64,000 nt of DNA, taken from assembly GCA_013289705.1 (NCBI GenBank), contig JABCZM010000003.1, positions 62,001 through 126,000 on the forward strand, in the 5' to 3' direction. The translations under genes were made by a program, and so were the position numbers. The stretch is from Candidatus Saccharimonadota bacterium. GTDB lineage: Bacteria > Patescibacteriota > Saccharimonadia > Saccharimonadales > UBA4665. Positions 22,886-31,020 of this stretch are shown in pieces; the first letter of the stretch is position 1; the number at the start of each line of letters is the position of its first letter. The notes under the pieces are model-generated. The model was given only the letters and a program-made list of their open reading frames with translations. It was not told the origin of the DNA and searched no databases.

Positions 22886-23061
22886 CCACTTAACAACTAG
22901 GTTGCTTAAGGGGATAATGCATGCTCCCTTAAGTGGTTACAGACTTTCAGATTTTAGTGCAGTTTGGCTGAAAACCGAGCACCGAAGCGCAGACGTACCA
23001 GAGGTGCGATGAGCATTGGAGCGCAAGTTTTCGGGCAAAATGTGCTGAAAGCTGGAAGTCT
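22886..23061 (+). promoter_or_regulatory. structured leader of infC-rpmI-rplT
   Basis: Two large stem-loops: CCACTTAA (22886-22893) with TTAAGTGG (22929-22936), and a long arm AGACTTTCAG (22941-22950) with CTGGAAGTCT (23052-23061). The second encloses GTGCAGTTTGGCTGAAAA, which pairs with TTTTCGGGCAAAATGTGC. In many bacteria L20 or IF3 represses this operon through leader RNA. A similar function is inferred; the structure is not a family I can name. The inner part (22957-23046) recurs at 50780-50950. Confidence 0.5.
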
Positions 23062-23086
23062 CAAAGAGAATAAGGAGACCTAAAGT

Positions 23087-23704
23087 ATCAGCAAATATAC
23101 ACGCCTGAATGAGGCCATTCGGGCACCTCAGTTGCGAGTTATCGACGAGGAAGGCAAACAACTCGGAGTTCTCTCGCGGAATGAGGCGTTAGACTTAGCT
23201 CGCGAACGCGAATTGGACCTGGTAGAAATTTCACCAGATGCTAATCCTCCAGTCGTCAAGATTGTGGATTGGGGCAAGTTCAATTATCAGCGAACGAAGC
23301 AGCAACAACTGAATCGTAAGAGCAGTAAAACGCTCGAGATGAAACAGATGCGTTTTGGCCTTAAGATTGGCGACCATGACCTCGATATCAAGATGAGTAA
23401 GGTTCGCAAATTTCTCGAAGTTGGTCACAAAGTAAAGATTACCATCTTCTACCGCGGCCGAGAGCTCGCTCACCGAGAAATAGGCTTCAAACTAGCCGAC
23501 CGAGTCATCAACGACATATTTGGTGATACAATTGTAGTCGATCAACAGCCGCAATTCGCCGGCAAGCAGTTAAACTTCGTCGTCCGTAGCAGCGGCAAGA
23601 CAGCCGTTAAAGAAACACTAGACGAAGATAAAGCCCCGGGAGCAGTAGCAACAAAAGCCCCGAAAGATAAGGAGATAACAGATGCCAAAACTAAAGACGC
23701 ATAG
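23087..23704 (+). CDS. infC: translation initiation factor IF-3, rare AUC start
   Basis: About 205 residues. IF-3 binds the 30S subunit and proofreads start codons. The N-domain begins ISKYTRLNEAIRAPQLRVIDEEG, matching the usual start of the family, and the first codon of that segment is ATC at 23087, 9 nt after AAGGAG. No ATG or GTG fits; a TTG at 23132 would cut off the first 15 family residues. E. coli infC uses AUU for autoregulation, so an AUC start is plausible. The C-domain (KTLEMKQMRFGLKIGDHD) is intact and is followed by a charged tail. It overlaps rpmI by 23 bases. Confidence 0.9.
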   Translation: MSKYTRLNEAIRAPQLRVIDEEGKQLGVLSRNEALDLARERELDLVEISPDANPPVVKIVDWGKFNYQRTKQQQLNRKSSKTLEMKQMRFGLKIGDHDLDIKMSKVRKFLEVGHKVKITIFYRGRELAHREIGFKLADRVINDIFGDTIVVDQQPQFAGKQLNFVVRSSGKTAVKETLDEDKAPGAVATKAPKDKEITDAKTKDA

Positions 23705-23876
23705 CGGAACCAAAGACCGCGTCAAAGTCAGCAAGAACGGAAAAGTCCGTGCTGGCCACCCAAACAAATCTCACTTTTTGCAGAAAAAGAGTGGCAGCCG
23801 TAAGCGTTCATTGAGCGGCTTGGGCACAATTGTTGGCAAAAATGCCAAGAATCTAAAGAAGAAATTAGGAGTCTAG
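23682..23876 (+). CDS. rpmI: 50S ribosomal protein bL35
   Basis: 64 residues, full length, beginning MPKLKTHSGTKDRVKV and very basic. Shine-Dalgarno AAGGAG lies within the end of infC. The infC-rpmI-rplT order is conserved across bacteria. Confidence 0.96.
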   Translation: MPKLKTHSGTKDRVKVSKNGKVRAGHPNKSHFLQKKSGSRKRSLSGLGTIVGKNAKNLKKKLGV

Positions 23877-23880
23877 CACT

Positions 23881-24225
23881 ATGCGAGTTAAACGAGGCGT
23901 ACCTGGTCACGCCAAACACGTCAAAATCCGTAAGGCAACCAAGGGCTACAGTCACCCAAACCGAGTCAGCATCAAGCGTGGCCGCCAAACCGTCACTAAA
24001 GCTTTACAGTTCGCTACCCGCGACCGCAAAAACCGCAAGCGAACATTCCGTGAGCTGTGGAACACCCGCATCAATGCTGGTGCTCGCCTGAACGGCACAA
24101 CCTACAGCAAACTGATCGCCGGCCTCAAGGCTACTGGTATCAACCTGGATCGCAAGATCTTGGCCGAACTAGCAGTCAACGAGCCAGCCGCCTTCACTGC
24201 TGTCGTCAAAGCCGCTCAGAAGTAG
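23881..24225 (+). CDS. rplT: 50S ribosomal protein bL20
   Basis: 114 residues, full length. The family start MRVKRGVPGHAKHVKI and the helical basic N-terminus lead to the globular end with RLNGTTYSKLIAGLKATGI. It lies four bases after rpmI, with AGGAG within the rpmI end. It is a primary assembly protein of the 50S and the usual repressor of this operon. A terminator follows. Confidence 0.97.
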   Translation: MRVKRGVPGHAKHVKIRKATKGYSHPNRVSIKRGRQTVTKALQFATRDRKNRKRTFRELWNTRINAGARLNGTTYSKLIAGLKATGINLDRKILAELAVNEPAAFTAVVKAAQK

Positions 24226-24248
24226 TTAGCTACTTTCTCGGACAGCAC

Positions 24249-24289
24249 AAAAAAATCCCTCACTGCCTTATTGCATGAGGGATTTTTTA
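24249..24289 (+). terminator. terminator of infC-rpmI-rplT
   Basis: AAAATCCCTCA pairs with TGAGGGATTTT around a 13-nt loop, followed by T-run. Confidence 0.85.
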
Positions 24290-24306
24290 TGTATGGCGTT
24301 GAGGGC

Positions 24307-24792
24307 CTACACCACTTCTGTCGGCATGGGTGGTTCGATCGGCTTGAAATGATGCTGAAAGGCAACCGCTTGGTCTATAAATTCCTGGGCATTACGCAGC
24401 CTCAGCCCTTGCATTATCTCTTCTCGCTGCATATATCCGCTGTCATAAAAAGTCTCTACCGCCTCTGCATCTGGACGCATGACAACCCTACTAAGAATCA
24501 AGCGCGGAAGCCACAGCCCAGGCTCAAGATCGTGCTGCACCAGCAAAGACTCACGCACTTGCTTCGTGGAAGTCGACCAGCTGCGATTAGCCGCAACAAC
24601 ACCAATCGTCGAAGTGACATCCAGCACATCACCAGCCGCGCCACGCGCAACACCAAGCTCAAGTTGTCTGGCACGCGCAGCCGCATCACCAATGCGTAGA
24701 CTTTTCCAAGAGCGTGCCAAATGCTGCCAAGTTGATAGTTCGGACGTCCGAGCAGGTTTAGCGGGCCGATTTGGTAAATTTCGTTCTACCAT
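24307..24792 (-). CDS. hypothetical protein, 161 residues
   Basis: Soluble, helical, Arg/Ala/Glu-rich, with no family recognised. The start at 24792 is preferred over an upstream ATG because TATACT (24806-24801) lies 8 nt before it, with TTGCAA 16 nt further upstream and no Shine-Dalgarno, so the mRNA is probably leaderless. It is convergent with rplT. Confidence 0.6.
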   Translation of the reverse strand: MVERNLPNRPAKPARTSELSTWQHLARSWKSLRIGDAAARARQLELGVARGAAGDVLDVTSTIGVVAANRSWSTSTKQVRESLLVQHDLEPGLWLPRLILSRVVMRPDAEAVETFYDSGYMQREEIMQGLRLRNAQEFIDQAVAFQHHFKPIEPPMPTEVV

Positions 24793-24838
24793 ATGGAGCA
24801 AGTATAAAAGTTTGCATAAGATTTGCAAGCTTAAGGAA

Positions 24839-24875
24839 TATAAAAACTCCTCACTGAGGAGGAGTTTTTATATAG
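24839..24875 (-). terminator. terminator of RNase P RNA
   Basis: ATAAAAACTCCTC and GAGGAGTTTTTAT arms around ACTGAGGAG; T-runs on both sides make it bidirectional. Confidence 0.75.
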
Positions 24876-25233
24876 TCAGATTATCTATAAGCCGGGTTTT
24901 GTTCTGGGTTCTTTTTAGGGAACCCTTTGCTAATCATCTATCTAGGACTAGCGTTGCCGCTAGGCTCAAGCGGGTTTTATGAACTGCTCTCGGCGGGAAC
25001 CTATTGAGAACATATCTCCTTGCAGCAGGCAGGGTTTACCGATTTGTAACGTCACCGTTACCAATTGTGGGCTCTTACCCCACTCGTTTCATCCTTACCT
25101 AGCCGAAACTAGGCGGTATCGTTTCTGTGGCACTTTCCCTAGGGTTGCCCCCGGTCGCCGTTAGCGACTGCCATTCCCTTCGCTGCCCGGACTTTCCTCG
25201 TATATTGCTACACGCGATTAGCCGATAATCTGG
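24876..25233 (-). ncRNA. rnpB: RNase P RNA, bacterial type A
   Basis: About 358 nt. Helix P1 is AGATTATC/GATAATCT at the two ends. Conserved core blocks are GAGGAAAGTCCGGGC, GGGAATGGCAG, GCCACAGAAA, GGTAAGGATGAAA, GGTAAGAGCCCAC, GGTAAACCC and AACAAAACCCGGCTTA. It is the catalytic RNA that trims tRNA 5' ends. TATAAT just upstream (near 25247) is the likely -10. Confidence 0.95.
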
Positions 25234-25306
25234 CTAATGCTTTATTATATACTATATACGTAGTTTTGTGTAGAACCTTTGAAAACCGCACAGTTTTTCA
25301 AAGGTT

Positions 25307-26110
25307 CTACTGCGAACGGGTAATACCTAATTCCTCATCCAGCGCCCGATTTACTGCGGTATCCGCCAACGTATTCAATTCACGGGGTACATGAGTAAAG
25401 TTGATATGCTCGAAACTAGCCGCCAGAGTCTTAATAGTGTCATGGAGCGCCCATAATTCACGGTTTTTCACCTTAAAAATGCCTTTTAACTGATTCACCA
25501 CCAACATGCTATCCATATACACTTCAACTTTTTTGGCACCCATTTTTTTGGCTTCTTCGAGCCCCATTTTGAGCGCAGTATATTCGGCCTGGTTGTTCGT
25601 GGTCATACCAATATAGACGCCCTTATCAACAAGCACAGTGTCGTTCATGTCCAAGATCACAAACCCACTGGCCGACGGCCCAGGATTACCACGAGAACCA
25701 CCATCACCATAGACTTTTACAGCGTCCACCTTCGGAACAGGTGCTCCAGAATCATCGTTTGAACCTTTAGGATGAAACTCAAAATGGATAACTTTGACCA
25801 CTGTTTCGATGTTCACATTCGGGCCATAATAATGCTGGTATGTTCGCAGCATATCGGCTTGGCTAGCAAAGTCCTGATGGCCCGCTGCGTCATCATTATT
25901 TATCTCGCCGAGGCGTTTTTCACGCACACCCGTAATAACGCCAACACCAATCACCTGCCAAGTTTCGGGCCTATCCGCAACAACCTTATCAATCAGCTCA
26001 ACCCTATCATTCACCGTTAAATCTTTGTCATCATACAAACGCCAGGTGGTGGTTTTCTTTCCCTTCATAATCAACTGCGCTAAATCGTGCTCAAATTTTA
26101 GTTTTTTCAT
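25307..26110 (-). CDS. ASCH domain fused to RNase H type 1
   Basis: 267 residues. Residues 1-115 resemble an ASCH domain (LIMKGKKTTTWRL, DRVELIDK, VIGVGVITGVREKRLGEI), an RNA-binding fold related to PUA. After a polar linker, residues 128-267 form an RNase HI domain with D136 (YGDGGSRGNPG), E176 (NNQAEYTAL), D200 (VYMDSMLVV) and D250 (NTLADTAVN), the full DEDD set. RNA cleavage in RNA-DNA hybrids is expected, with the ASCH part perhaps steering substrate choice (inference). The C-terminal codons run into a 14-bp inverted repeat (25272-25309). TAGAAT lies 9 nt before the ATG. Confidence 0.85.
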   Translation of the reverse strand: MKKLKFEHDLAQLIMKGKKTTTWRLYDDKDLTVNDRVELIDKVVADRPETWQVIGVGVITGVREKRLGEINNDDAAGHQDFASQADMLRTYQHYYGPNVNIETVVKVIHFEFHPKGSNDDSGAPVPKVDAVKVYGDGGSRGNPGPSASGFVILDMNDTVLVDKGVYIGMTTNNQAEYTALKMGLEEAKKMGAKKVEVYMDSMLVVNQLKGIFKVKNRELWALHDTIKTLAASFEHINFTHVPRELNTLADTAVNRALDEELGITRSQ

Positions 26111-26206
26111 GTCATTTCTATTCTACAATGATACTTGTTTTGTTCCCACTTTGGGCAAGATCATTGCTCTTTATAGTCATAGATAAGGTATACTATCCTC
26201 TGTTAT

Positions 26207-26282
26207 CGGGGTGTAGCGCAGTTGGTAGCGCGTACGGCTGGGGGCCGTGAGGTCGCAGGTTCGAGCCCTGTCACCCCGACCA
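26207..26282 (+). tRNA. tRNA-Pro(GGG), CCA encoded
   Basis: Acceptor CGGGGTG/CACCCCG. The anticodon arm is TACGG-CTGGGGG-CCGTG with anticodon GGG, and the T-loop is GTTCGAGCC. TATACT at 26189-26194 is a likely -10. Confidence 0.95.
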
Positions 26283-26346
26283 TTTTTATATGACACAGAA
26301 TAACACCTATAAAGGTGAGACCTTGGATTTTTTAGATAAAGTTTGG

Positions 26347-26616
26347 TTACGTGATATCGGGTGGCAGGACAAATGAGCCTTCTTGTTCTAGCAAGTAGAG
26401 CATATGTGCTTCGCGTTTACAGTGTTGGTTGTAGTACCGGAGCTTTTCTGGATCCTCAATAATTGGTGCTAGTGCATGGTGGTGCGGTTTCCAGTCGGCT
26501 TGATCTTCAGGCAATTGCTGCTGCAATGTGGCGGCTCGGTTTCGTAGCTCCTCTTCACTTGTTTTATATTCGATGGCCTGAAGCCTACCCATTATTTCCT
26601 GAGCCCTGAAGCGCAT
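26347..26616 (-). CDS. hypothetical protein, 89 residues
   Basis: Charged, helical protein (MGRLQAIEYKTSEEELRNRA, then HHHALAPIIEDPEKLRYYNQ) with no family recognised. Start ATG at 26616; TATATA lies only 3 nt upstream and there is no clear Shine-Dalgarno, so the start could be the internal ATG at residue 9. Stand-alone gene between tRNA-Pro and a tiny ORF. Confidence 0.5.
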   Translation of the reverse strand: MRFRAQEIMGRLQAIEYKTSEEELRNRAATLQQQLPEDQADWKPHHHALAPIIEDPEKLRYYNQHCKREAHMLYLLEQEGSFVLPPDIT

Positions 26617-26689
26617 CCATATATACTGCTTCGTCTGATAATTGGATGTTCTCTCTTAACTACTCTCGGTCATAATGTCCCGTTGCCAT

Positions 26690-26797
26690 CTATTGTTTGT
26701 TCTGCGCTTTCTTTTGTGCGATTTGCTGTTGCTGTTTGGCAATAAACTTATCAGCTTCTTTTGAAGCGTTGGCAGCGATATCGTCCAAGATTCCCAT
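26690..26797 (-). CDS. 35-residue helical small protein
   Basis: ATG at 26797 with Shine-Dalgarno AGGGGGA 8 nt upstream. The product begins MGILDDIAANASKEADKF, continues as a Gln/Lys-rich helix and ends KAQNKQ. The pattern of a short hydrophobic face then a basic helix would suit a membrane-surface or protein-binding peptide. Not a family I recognise; the strong ribosome site is the main evidence. Confidence 0.6.
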   Translation of the reverse strand: MGILDDIAANASKEADKFIAKQQQQIAQKKAQNKQ

Positions 26798-27063
26798 AAT
26801 ATATTCCCCCTAATCACCTACTACCGCGAGTATAGCCAGTCCACGAATATTCCGAAGTTATAAATCTTACGCTAAACATCAAAGGTTGGGCGCCGGCTTG
26901 ATCACCTGAAAAAATTCCAGGTGGGTATCCAACAGACGCAAACCACGGTCTACGATCGTCAGGATTCCCTAATGATTAGTATTCAGATAATCATTCGCCG
27001 GCCACAGCGCACCAAAGCACACTGCATACCCAACTAACCCTAATTATACAGATGAAGCTGGCG

Positions 27064-27678
27064 TTACGGTAAAAGATTTAGAACAAAATTGTTGAGATTA
27101 GTAAGGATTCCGCCGAAACCACCGAGTAGCACAAGCCCAAACACAATAAACAATCCCATCGGTTCAATCTGATCGAACAGCCGACGAATCGAATCTGGCG
27201 CAAAGGCATACAGCACCCGTGAGCCATCAAGTGGCGGAATTGGAATCAAATTAAACACAAAGATCGCCACGTTTAAGCCAACAAATACGGCCAGGACATG
27301 TTCAATCATTGATCCAGCCGCAAAAGCATTGGTCAGCAAAGCCGCCAAAAACGCCATCACCAAGTTAGATAACGGGCCGGCCGCCGAAATCAGCGCCGAA
27401 CCGAAATCATCATATTTTACGCGGTTTGGATTGAATGGCACCGGCTTGGCCGCCAAAATAGGCACGCCAAACAATACAATCGTCACAATTGGCAAAATAA
27501 CAGTGGTCAGAGGATCAATATGTCGCATTGGATTAAAGCTTACCCTGCCCTCGTCGAACGCCGTCGTGTCACCCAGCAGGTGGCCAACATAGGCATGCAT
27601 AAACTCGTGCACCGTCAGTGCCACCAAAATAGAACCAACCAAAATAATTAAGTCAGAAAAAGTAATATCACCAATCAT
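27064..27678 (-). CDS. site-2 protease-like membrane metalloprotease (M50)
   Basis: 204 residues from the ATG at 27678. The ATG at 27687 is only one base after the -10 TATACT, so it would lie upstream of the RNA start. Zinc motif HEFMH in the first membrane segment, then AGPLSNL and a third metal-ligand region PPLDGSRVL; five to six hydrophobic segments. This is the short bacterial M50/S2P form without PDZ domain. Substrates are unknown; it may cut membrane-bound regulators. Confidence 0.88.
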   Translation of the reverse strand: MIGDITFSDLIILVGSILVALTVHEFMHAYVGHLLGDTTAFDEGRVSFNPMRHIDPLTTVILPIVTIVLFGVPILAAKPVPFNPNRVKYDDFGSALISAAGPLSNLVMAFLAALLTNAFAAGSMIEHVLAVFVGLNVAIFVFNLIPIPPLDGSRVLYAFAPDSIRRLFDQIEPMGLFIVFGLVLLGGFGGILTNLNNFVLNLLP

Positions 27679-27708
27679 CTTAAACATAAGTATACCAGAC
27701 TACAGTGG

Positions 27709-27737
27709 TTGACTCTTATCTGTTATTGCGGTACAAT
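27709..27737 (+). promoter_or_regulatory. predicted rpmB promoter
   Basis: TTGACT (27709-27714), 17-nt spacer, TACAAT (27732-27737). The leader would be about 45 nt. Confidence 0.65.
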
Positions 27738-27788
27738 CATGAGTCGAAGTTATTAGTAAAACCAGGGACTCCCACAACAAGGATATAT

Positions 27789-28007
27789 ATGCAGATATGT
27801 GACATTACCGGCAAAGGCAAGCAATACGGCAGCAATGTCAGCTTTTCTCAGCGCCACACCAAGAAAGTTTGGAAGCCAAACCTTCAAACCAAAACCCTCG
27901 TTATCGATGGCAAAAAGGTAAAACTGCGCGTCAGCGCCCAGGGCCTTCGTATCCTCAAGAAAAAAGGTCTGGTTGGCGCACCTGAAGTTGCAAAAGCAAC
28001 AAAATAG
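27789..28007 (+). CDS. rpmB: 50S ribosomal protein bL28
   Basis: 72 residues from the ATG at 27789, chosen because AAGGA lies just upstream and the family start (CDITGKGKQYGSNVSFSQRH) follows; a longer frame to 27705 would include the promoter. CxxTGK is kept and the C-terminal part (RILKKKG) is basic. Single-gene unit with its own terminator. Confidence 0.93.
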   Translation: MQICDITGKGKQYGSNVSFSQRHTKKVWKPNLQTKTLVIDGKKVKLRVSAQGLRILKKKGLVGAPEVAKATK

Positions 28008-28021
28008 CGTCACCTTGATCT

Positions 28022-28055
28022 AAAAAAATACCTCCGTTAGTGGAGGTATTTTTTA
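28022..28055 (+). terminator. rpmB terminator
   Basis: AAAATACCTCC and GGAGGTATTTT around GTTAGT, T-run after. Confidence 0.85.
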
Positions 28056-28072
28056 TTTATAGAAAAGTATAG

Positions 28073-28699
28073 CTAGGATTTTTCTAGGACAACAAGCTGC
28101 GTGACTTCGCCCAGCTCACCGGCCTTGAGTTTCAACTTCGAAACAGTCTCTTTTGGCTCCATTGATAGTTCTTTGAGCACGTGTGCCAGATCTTGCTGTG
28201 GCATCGGGAAGTCCAACGACTTATCGGCATAATGCGTTGGAACGATAAGCTTTGGCTCAACTTCTTTGATAACCTTAAGCACACCAACTGCATCAAGCGT
28301 GTAGCCATTACCACCAACCGGCACGAACATCACGTCAACTCGACCAATCATCTCTAGCTGCGCATCAGTAATATTAGGAAAGATGTGGCCAACAAACAGC
28401 AGGCTCAAATCACCAGCGGCCAGTTTAAACATCGTCGCCTTTTTGGTACCAGGCTCATCAATGTGCGCCTGAGCGGCAACACCAACCAGTGATACATCGC
28501 TGACTTCGTATTCCCCAGGGTGGTCAAACATCAGTCGGGCCGGTAATTTGGCTTTAGCATGTTCGCCAGTAAAAAGTGCGATGTCGTCGGCTTTTAGGAT
28601 AGATTTGCCACCCAGCACCGCCAGATTATCATCAATCACAAAGCGAGTACCCTTGTAGGTCACTACCAAACAATTTGCACCATAAAACTGAATATCCAT
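28073..28699 (-). CDS. metallo-beta-lactamase-fold protein (UlaG-like), metal site degenerate
   Basis: 208 residues. It follows the UlaG/COG2220 pattern: an N-terminal IxFxGxxxxxxxxxxxxxVIDP-like start, FDHPGEYEV, VDVMFVPVGGNGYTLDAVGVLKVIKEVEPKLIVPTHY. The THxHxDH metal motif expected near residues 45-55 is replaced by ALFTGEHAKAKL, so hydrolase activity is doubtful. Shine-Dalgarno AAGGAG upstream. It follows the regulator gene by 9 bases and is probably cotranscribed. Confidence 0.8.
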   Translation of the reverse strand: MDIQFYGANCLVVTYKGTRFVIDDNLAVLGGKSILKADDIALFTGEHAKAKLPARLMFDHPGEYEVSDVSLVGVAAQAHIDEPGTKKATMFKLAAGDLSLLFVGHIFPNITDAQLEMIGRVDVMFVPVGGNGYTLDAVGVLKVIKEVEPKLIVPTHYADKSLDFPMPQQDLAHVLKELSMEPKETVSKLKLKAGELGEVTQLVVLEKS

Positions 28700-28708
28700 T
28701 TTTTCTCC

Positions 28709-29308
28709 TTACTTTTCGACAGCTACGGTTGTTAGCAGACCGATTTTATCCAAAACTACTTGTTTCTTGGCTTCGATAATACCACTAATAAACCGGTCAT
28801 TAATCTGTTGACGATAGGTAAAGTCGGCCAAGCTAAGCACCGTATAGCGTAATTCCTTGCCCTCTTTTGCTTCTAGTTCGGTGATGAACTTATCGAGCGC
28901 ATTTTTATTGACGTTACCGACCAGCAGCAAATCAACACCCGCCCGCTCGTCACGCGTAAACTGACCGGTAAACACCACAAGCTCAACTTTGCCGAGCGCT
29001 TTGTAATCTTCGTCGACAGATTCGGCGTCTTTGGTAACAGTGTTGGCCTTCTTGCCACTGCCAAAGATTGCTAGCAGCGGGTCATAAAACTCATACTTTT
29101 GATTAACTTCGTAATACAATTTATTGTCGGTATTTTCGGAAACAATGATGCCAATGCTTAGCAAATTTGACAGCTCACGGCGCACCGAATTGATTTGCTC
29201 GTCGATTTTGCGTGTAATTTCACGCACAAAAAATGAGCGGTTTGGGTTGCTATAAAATAGCTGCAAAAGCTTTACCCGAGTCTTTGATCCAAACAGTTGT
29301 TCAACCAT
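28709..29308 (-). CDS. winged-helix regulator with nucleotidyltransferase-like C-domain
   Basis: 199 residues. Residues 1-70 form an ArsR/MarR-like winged helix (FGSKTRVKLLQLFYSNPNRSF, then VRRELSNLLSIGII). Residues ~110-190 resemble the fold of minimal nucleotidyltransferases (RAGVDLLLVGN) but lack the GSxxx(D/E)xD catalytic set. TACAAT ends 6 nt before the ATG (leaderless). It probably controls its own unit, which includes the MBL-fold gene (inference). Confidence 0.75.
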   Translation of the reverse strand: MVEQLFGSKTRVKLLQLFYSNPNRSFFVREITRKIDEQINSVRRELSNLLSIGIIVSENTDNKLYYEVNQKYEFYDPLLAIFGSGKKANTVTKDAESVDEDYKALGKVELVVFTGQFTRDERAGVDLLLVGNVNKNALDKFITELEAKEGKELRYTVLSLADFTYRQQINDRFISGIIEAKKQVVLDKIGLLTTVAVEK

Positions 29309-29345
29309 AGATACATTGTAACAGACATTGATACGGCTATACGAA

Positions 29346-30224
29346 CTAGTTATTCAATAGTGTTGTGATAAATTCTACGGCTTCAATACTTTTATCTTCG
29401 GTAGTAAACCAGTGAATACTATTATTTCGTTTAAACCACGTCCGCTGTCGCTTGGCTAAATCAAGTGTAGCCTTGATGATTTTTGTACGGGTTTCATCCA
29501 ACGTTTGCGAGCCTTCAAAAAACTCTTTCCACTGATAATAGCCCACGCCTTTCATAGGTTCTGCATCCCAACCATACTTGTTGGCAAGTACTCGAACCTC
29601 TTGCTCCAAGCCAGTCGCAAGCATAGCGTCGACTCGCTGCTCGATTTTAGCCTGCAGTTCATCACGCGGGACACTTAAACCCAACATAATCGTGTTTTCG
29701 CGCAGCTCTTTTTTTGTTGGCCGCAAGCCATTATTTTCGATCAATCGAATCACCCGCCGTTTGTTGCCCAAGTCGATATCGGTCGTATCGAGACCCAATT
29801 CGCGTGCCTTAGCCAACACAGCGTCCAAGCTCAGCGCGTTCAGTTCGGCTCGAAGTCCTGGGCTCGATGGCGGCAAAAACCCATAGTCAAAAATAACACT
29901 ATCTATATATAAACCCGTCCCACCAACTAAAAATGGCAATTTACCCCTAGAAATAATGTCCTGAATCGCCTCATTTGCCAGTTTTTGAAAGACAACCGCA
30001 CTAAAACCTTTTGCGGGATCGGCCACATTTAACAGATGATGCGGTACGAGCGCTTGTTCGGCTATAGATGGTTTGGCGGTACCAATATCAAAACCTTTGT
30101 ACACCGTCCAAGAATCGGTACAGATAATTTCGCCATCGAACCTTTGGGCCAGTTCAAGCGCCAACGCCGACTTACCCGACGCGGTTTCACCGACAATAAC
30201 AACCAGTGGCGAGCCTTCGAACAT
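29346..30224 (-). CDS. miaA: tRNA dimethylallyltransferase MiaA
   Basis: About 292 residues. It adds a dimethylallyl group to A37 of tRNAs reading UNN codons. P-loop VGETASGKSAL, then DSWTVYKGFDIGTAKPS, HHLLNVADP, GGTGLYIDSV and a C-terminal KRQRTWFKRN. ATG 30224 lies just after the upstream SDR stop; a GTG at 30251 would overlap it and has a weak ribosome site. The usual Gln-Met (DSMQ/VYR) motif is DSWTVY here. Confidence 0.92.
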   Translation of the reverse strand: MFEGSPLVVIVGETASGKSALALELAQRFDGEIICTDSWTVYKGFDIGTAKPSIAEQALVPHHLLNVADPAKGFSAVVFQKLANEAIQDIISRGKLPFLVGGTGLYIDSVIFDYGFLPPSSPGLRAELNALSLDAVLAKARELGLDTTDIDLGNKRRVIRLIENNGLRPTKKELRENTIMLGLSVPRDELQAKIEQRVDAMLATGLEQEVRVLANKYGWDAEPMKGVGYYQWKEFFEGSQTLDETRTKIIKATLDLAKRQRTWFKRNNSIHWFTTEDKSIEAVEFITTLLNN

Positions 30225-30228
30225 AGTA

Positions 30229-30981
30229 TTAACGAGCGAACTGCTGGCCACCGTTTACCTGCAAAATGTCGCCGTTTACGAACGCTGCCTCGTCTGAAGC
30301 CAAATAGAATACCGCTGGAGCAATATCGTCTGGCTTGCCGAGCCTGCCAGCTGGGATGTTCGGCAACATCATCATTCGACGATCTGGCGAAATAGCAGCA
30401 CCAAAGAATCCAGTACCTTCGATCACCCCTGGTGAAACGCAGTTTACCGTCACTCCTTGTGGTGCAAGCTGCCGCACCAACGTACGCATCAAGCCATGAA
30501 CACCAGCTTTTGCCGCCGAATACGCCTCACCACCAGACTGGCTACTGCCAGCGAAGGCTGCCAAAGAAGTTACATGGACAATGCGCCCGCCAGGCTTGGC
30601 AATCAGTGGCAAGCACGCGTAAGTCATCAAAAACGTCCCGCTTAAGTTCGCTGCAATAACCGAGTTCCATTTCTCTAAGGCTTTGTCGAGCGACAGATTT
30701 GCATCAATATGCCCGGCTGAACCAGCACAATTAACCAATACATGGACCGTTGGATGATGCTTGTATATAGCCTTAATGGCCAAGCTAACCGACTGCGGAT
30801 TGGTAATATCAACTTCTAGCACCTTAATGTTATCGGGATATTCTTTTGCAACTGTTTCAAGTGGCTGCAAACGCCGACCCATTATATAGACATAATCGCC
30901 ATTGGCTGCAAATTTCAAGGCAATGGCCTTGCCCATACCGCTACCGCCACCAGTTACTAGGACAACTCGTTGTGTACTCAT
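30229..30981 (-). CDS. short-chain dehydrogenase/reductase (FabG-like)
   Basis: 250 residues. Rossmann motif VTGGGSGMGKAIA at 9-21, NCAGSAG near 84, catalytic Ser in VTSLAAF, and YSAAKAG with catalytic Tyr and Lys; cofactor Arg at GRR suggests NADP. FabG-type 3-ketoacyl reductases share this pattern, but the genome probably lacks fatty-acid synthesis, so the substrate is open. TATTAT ends 7 nt before the ATG (leaderless). miaA follows directly. Confidence 0.88.
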   Translation of the reverse strand: MSTQRVVLVTGGGSGMGKAIALKFAANGDYVYIMGRRLQPLETVAKEYPDNIKVLEVDITNPQSVSLAIKAIYKHHPTVHVLVNCAGSAGHIDANLSLDKALEKWNSVIAANLSGTFLMTYACLPLIAKPGGRIVHVTSLAAFAGSSQSGGEAYSAAKAGVHGLMRTLVRQLAPQGVTVNCVSPGVIEGTGFFGAAISPDRRMMMLPNIPAGRLGKPDDIAPAVFYLASDEAAFVNGDILQVNGGQQFAR

Positions 30982-31020
30982 ACTTCTTATAATACCCTAC
31001 GTAGTCATTGCCACACAGGT

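Noticed and set aside
25272-25309. 14-bp inverted repeat as terminator of the ASCH-RNase H gene
   Set aside because: Strong stem, but no U-run follows on the minus strand and it overlaps the coding end; its role is unclear.
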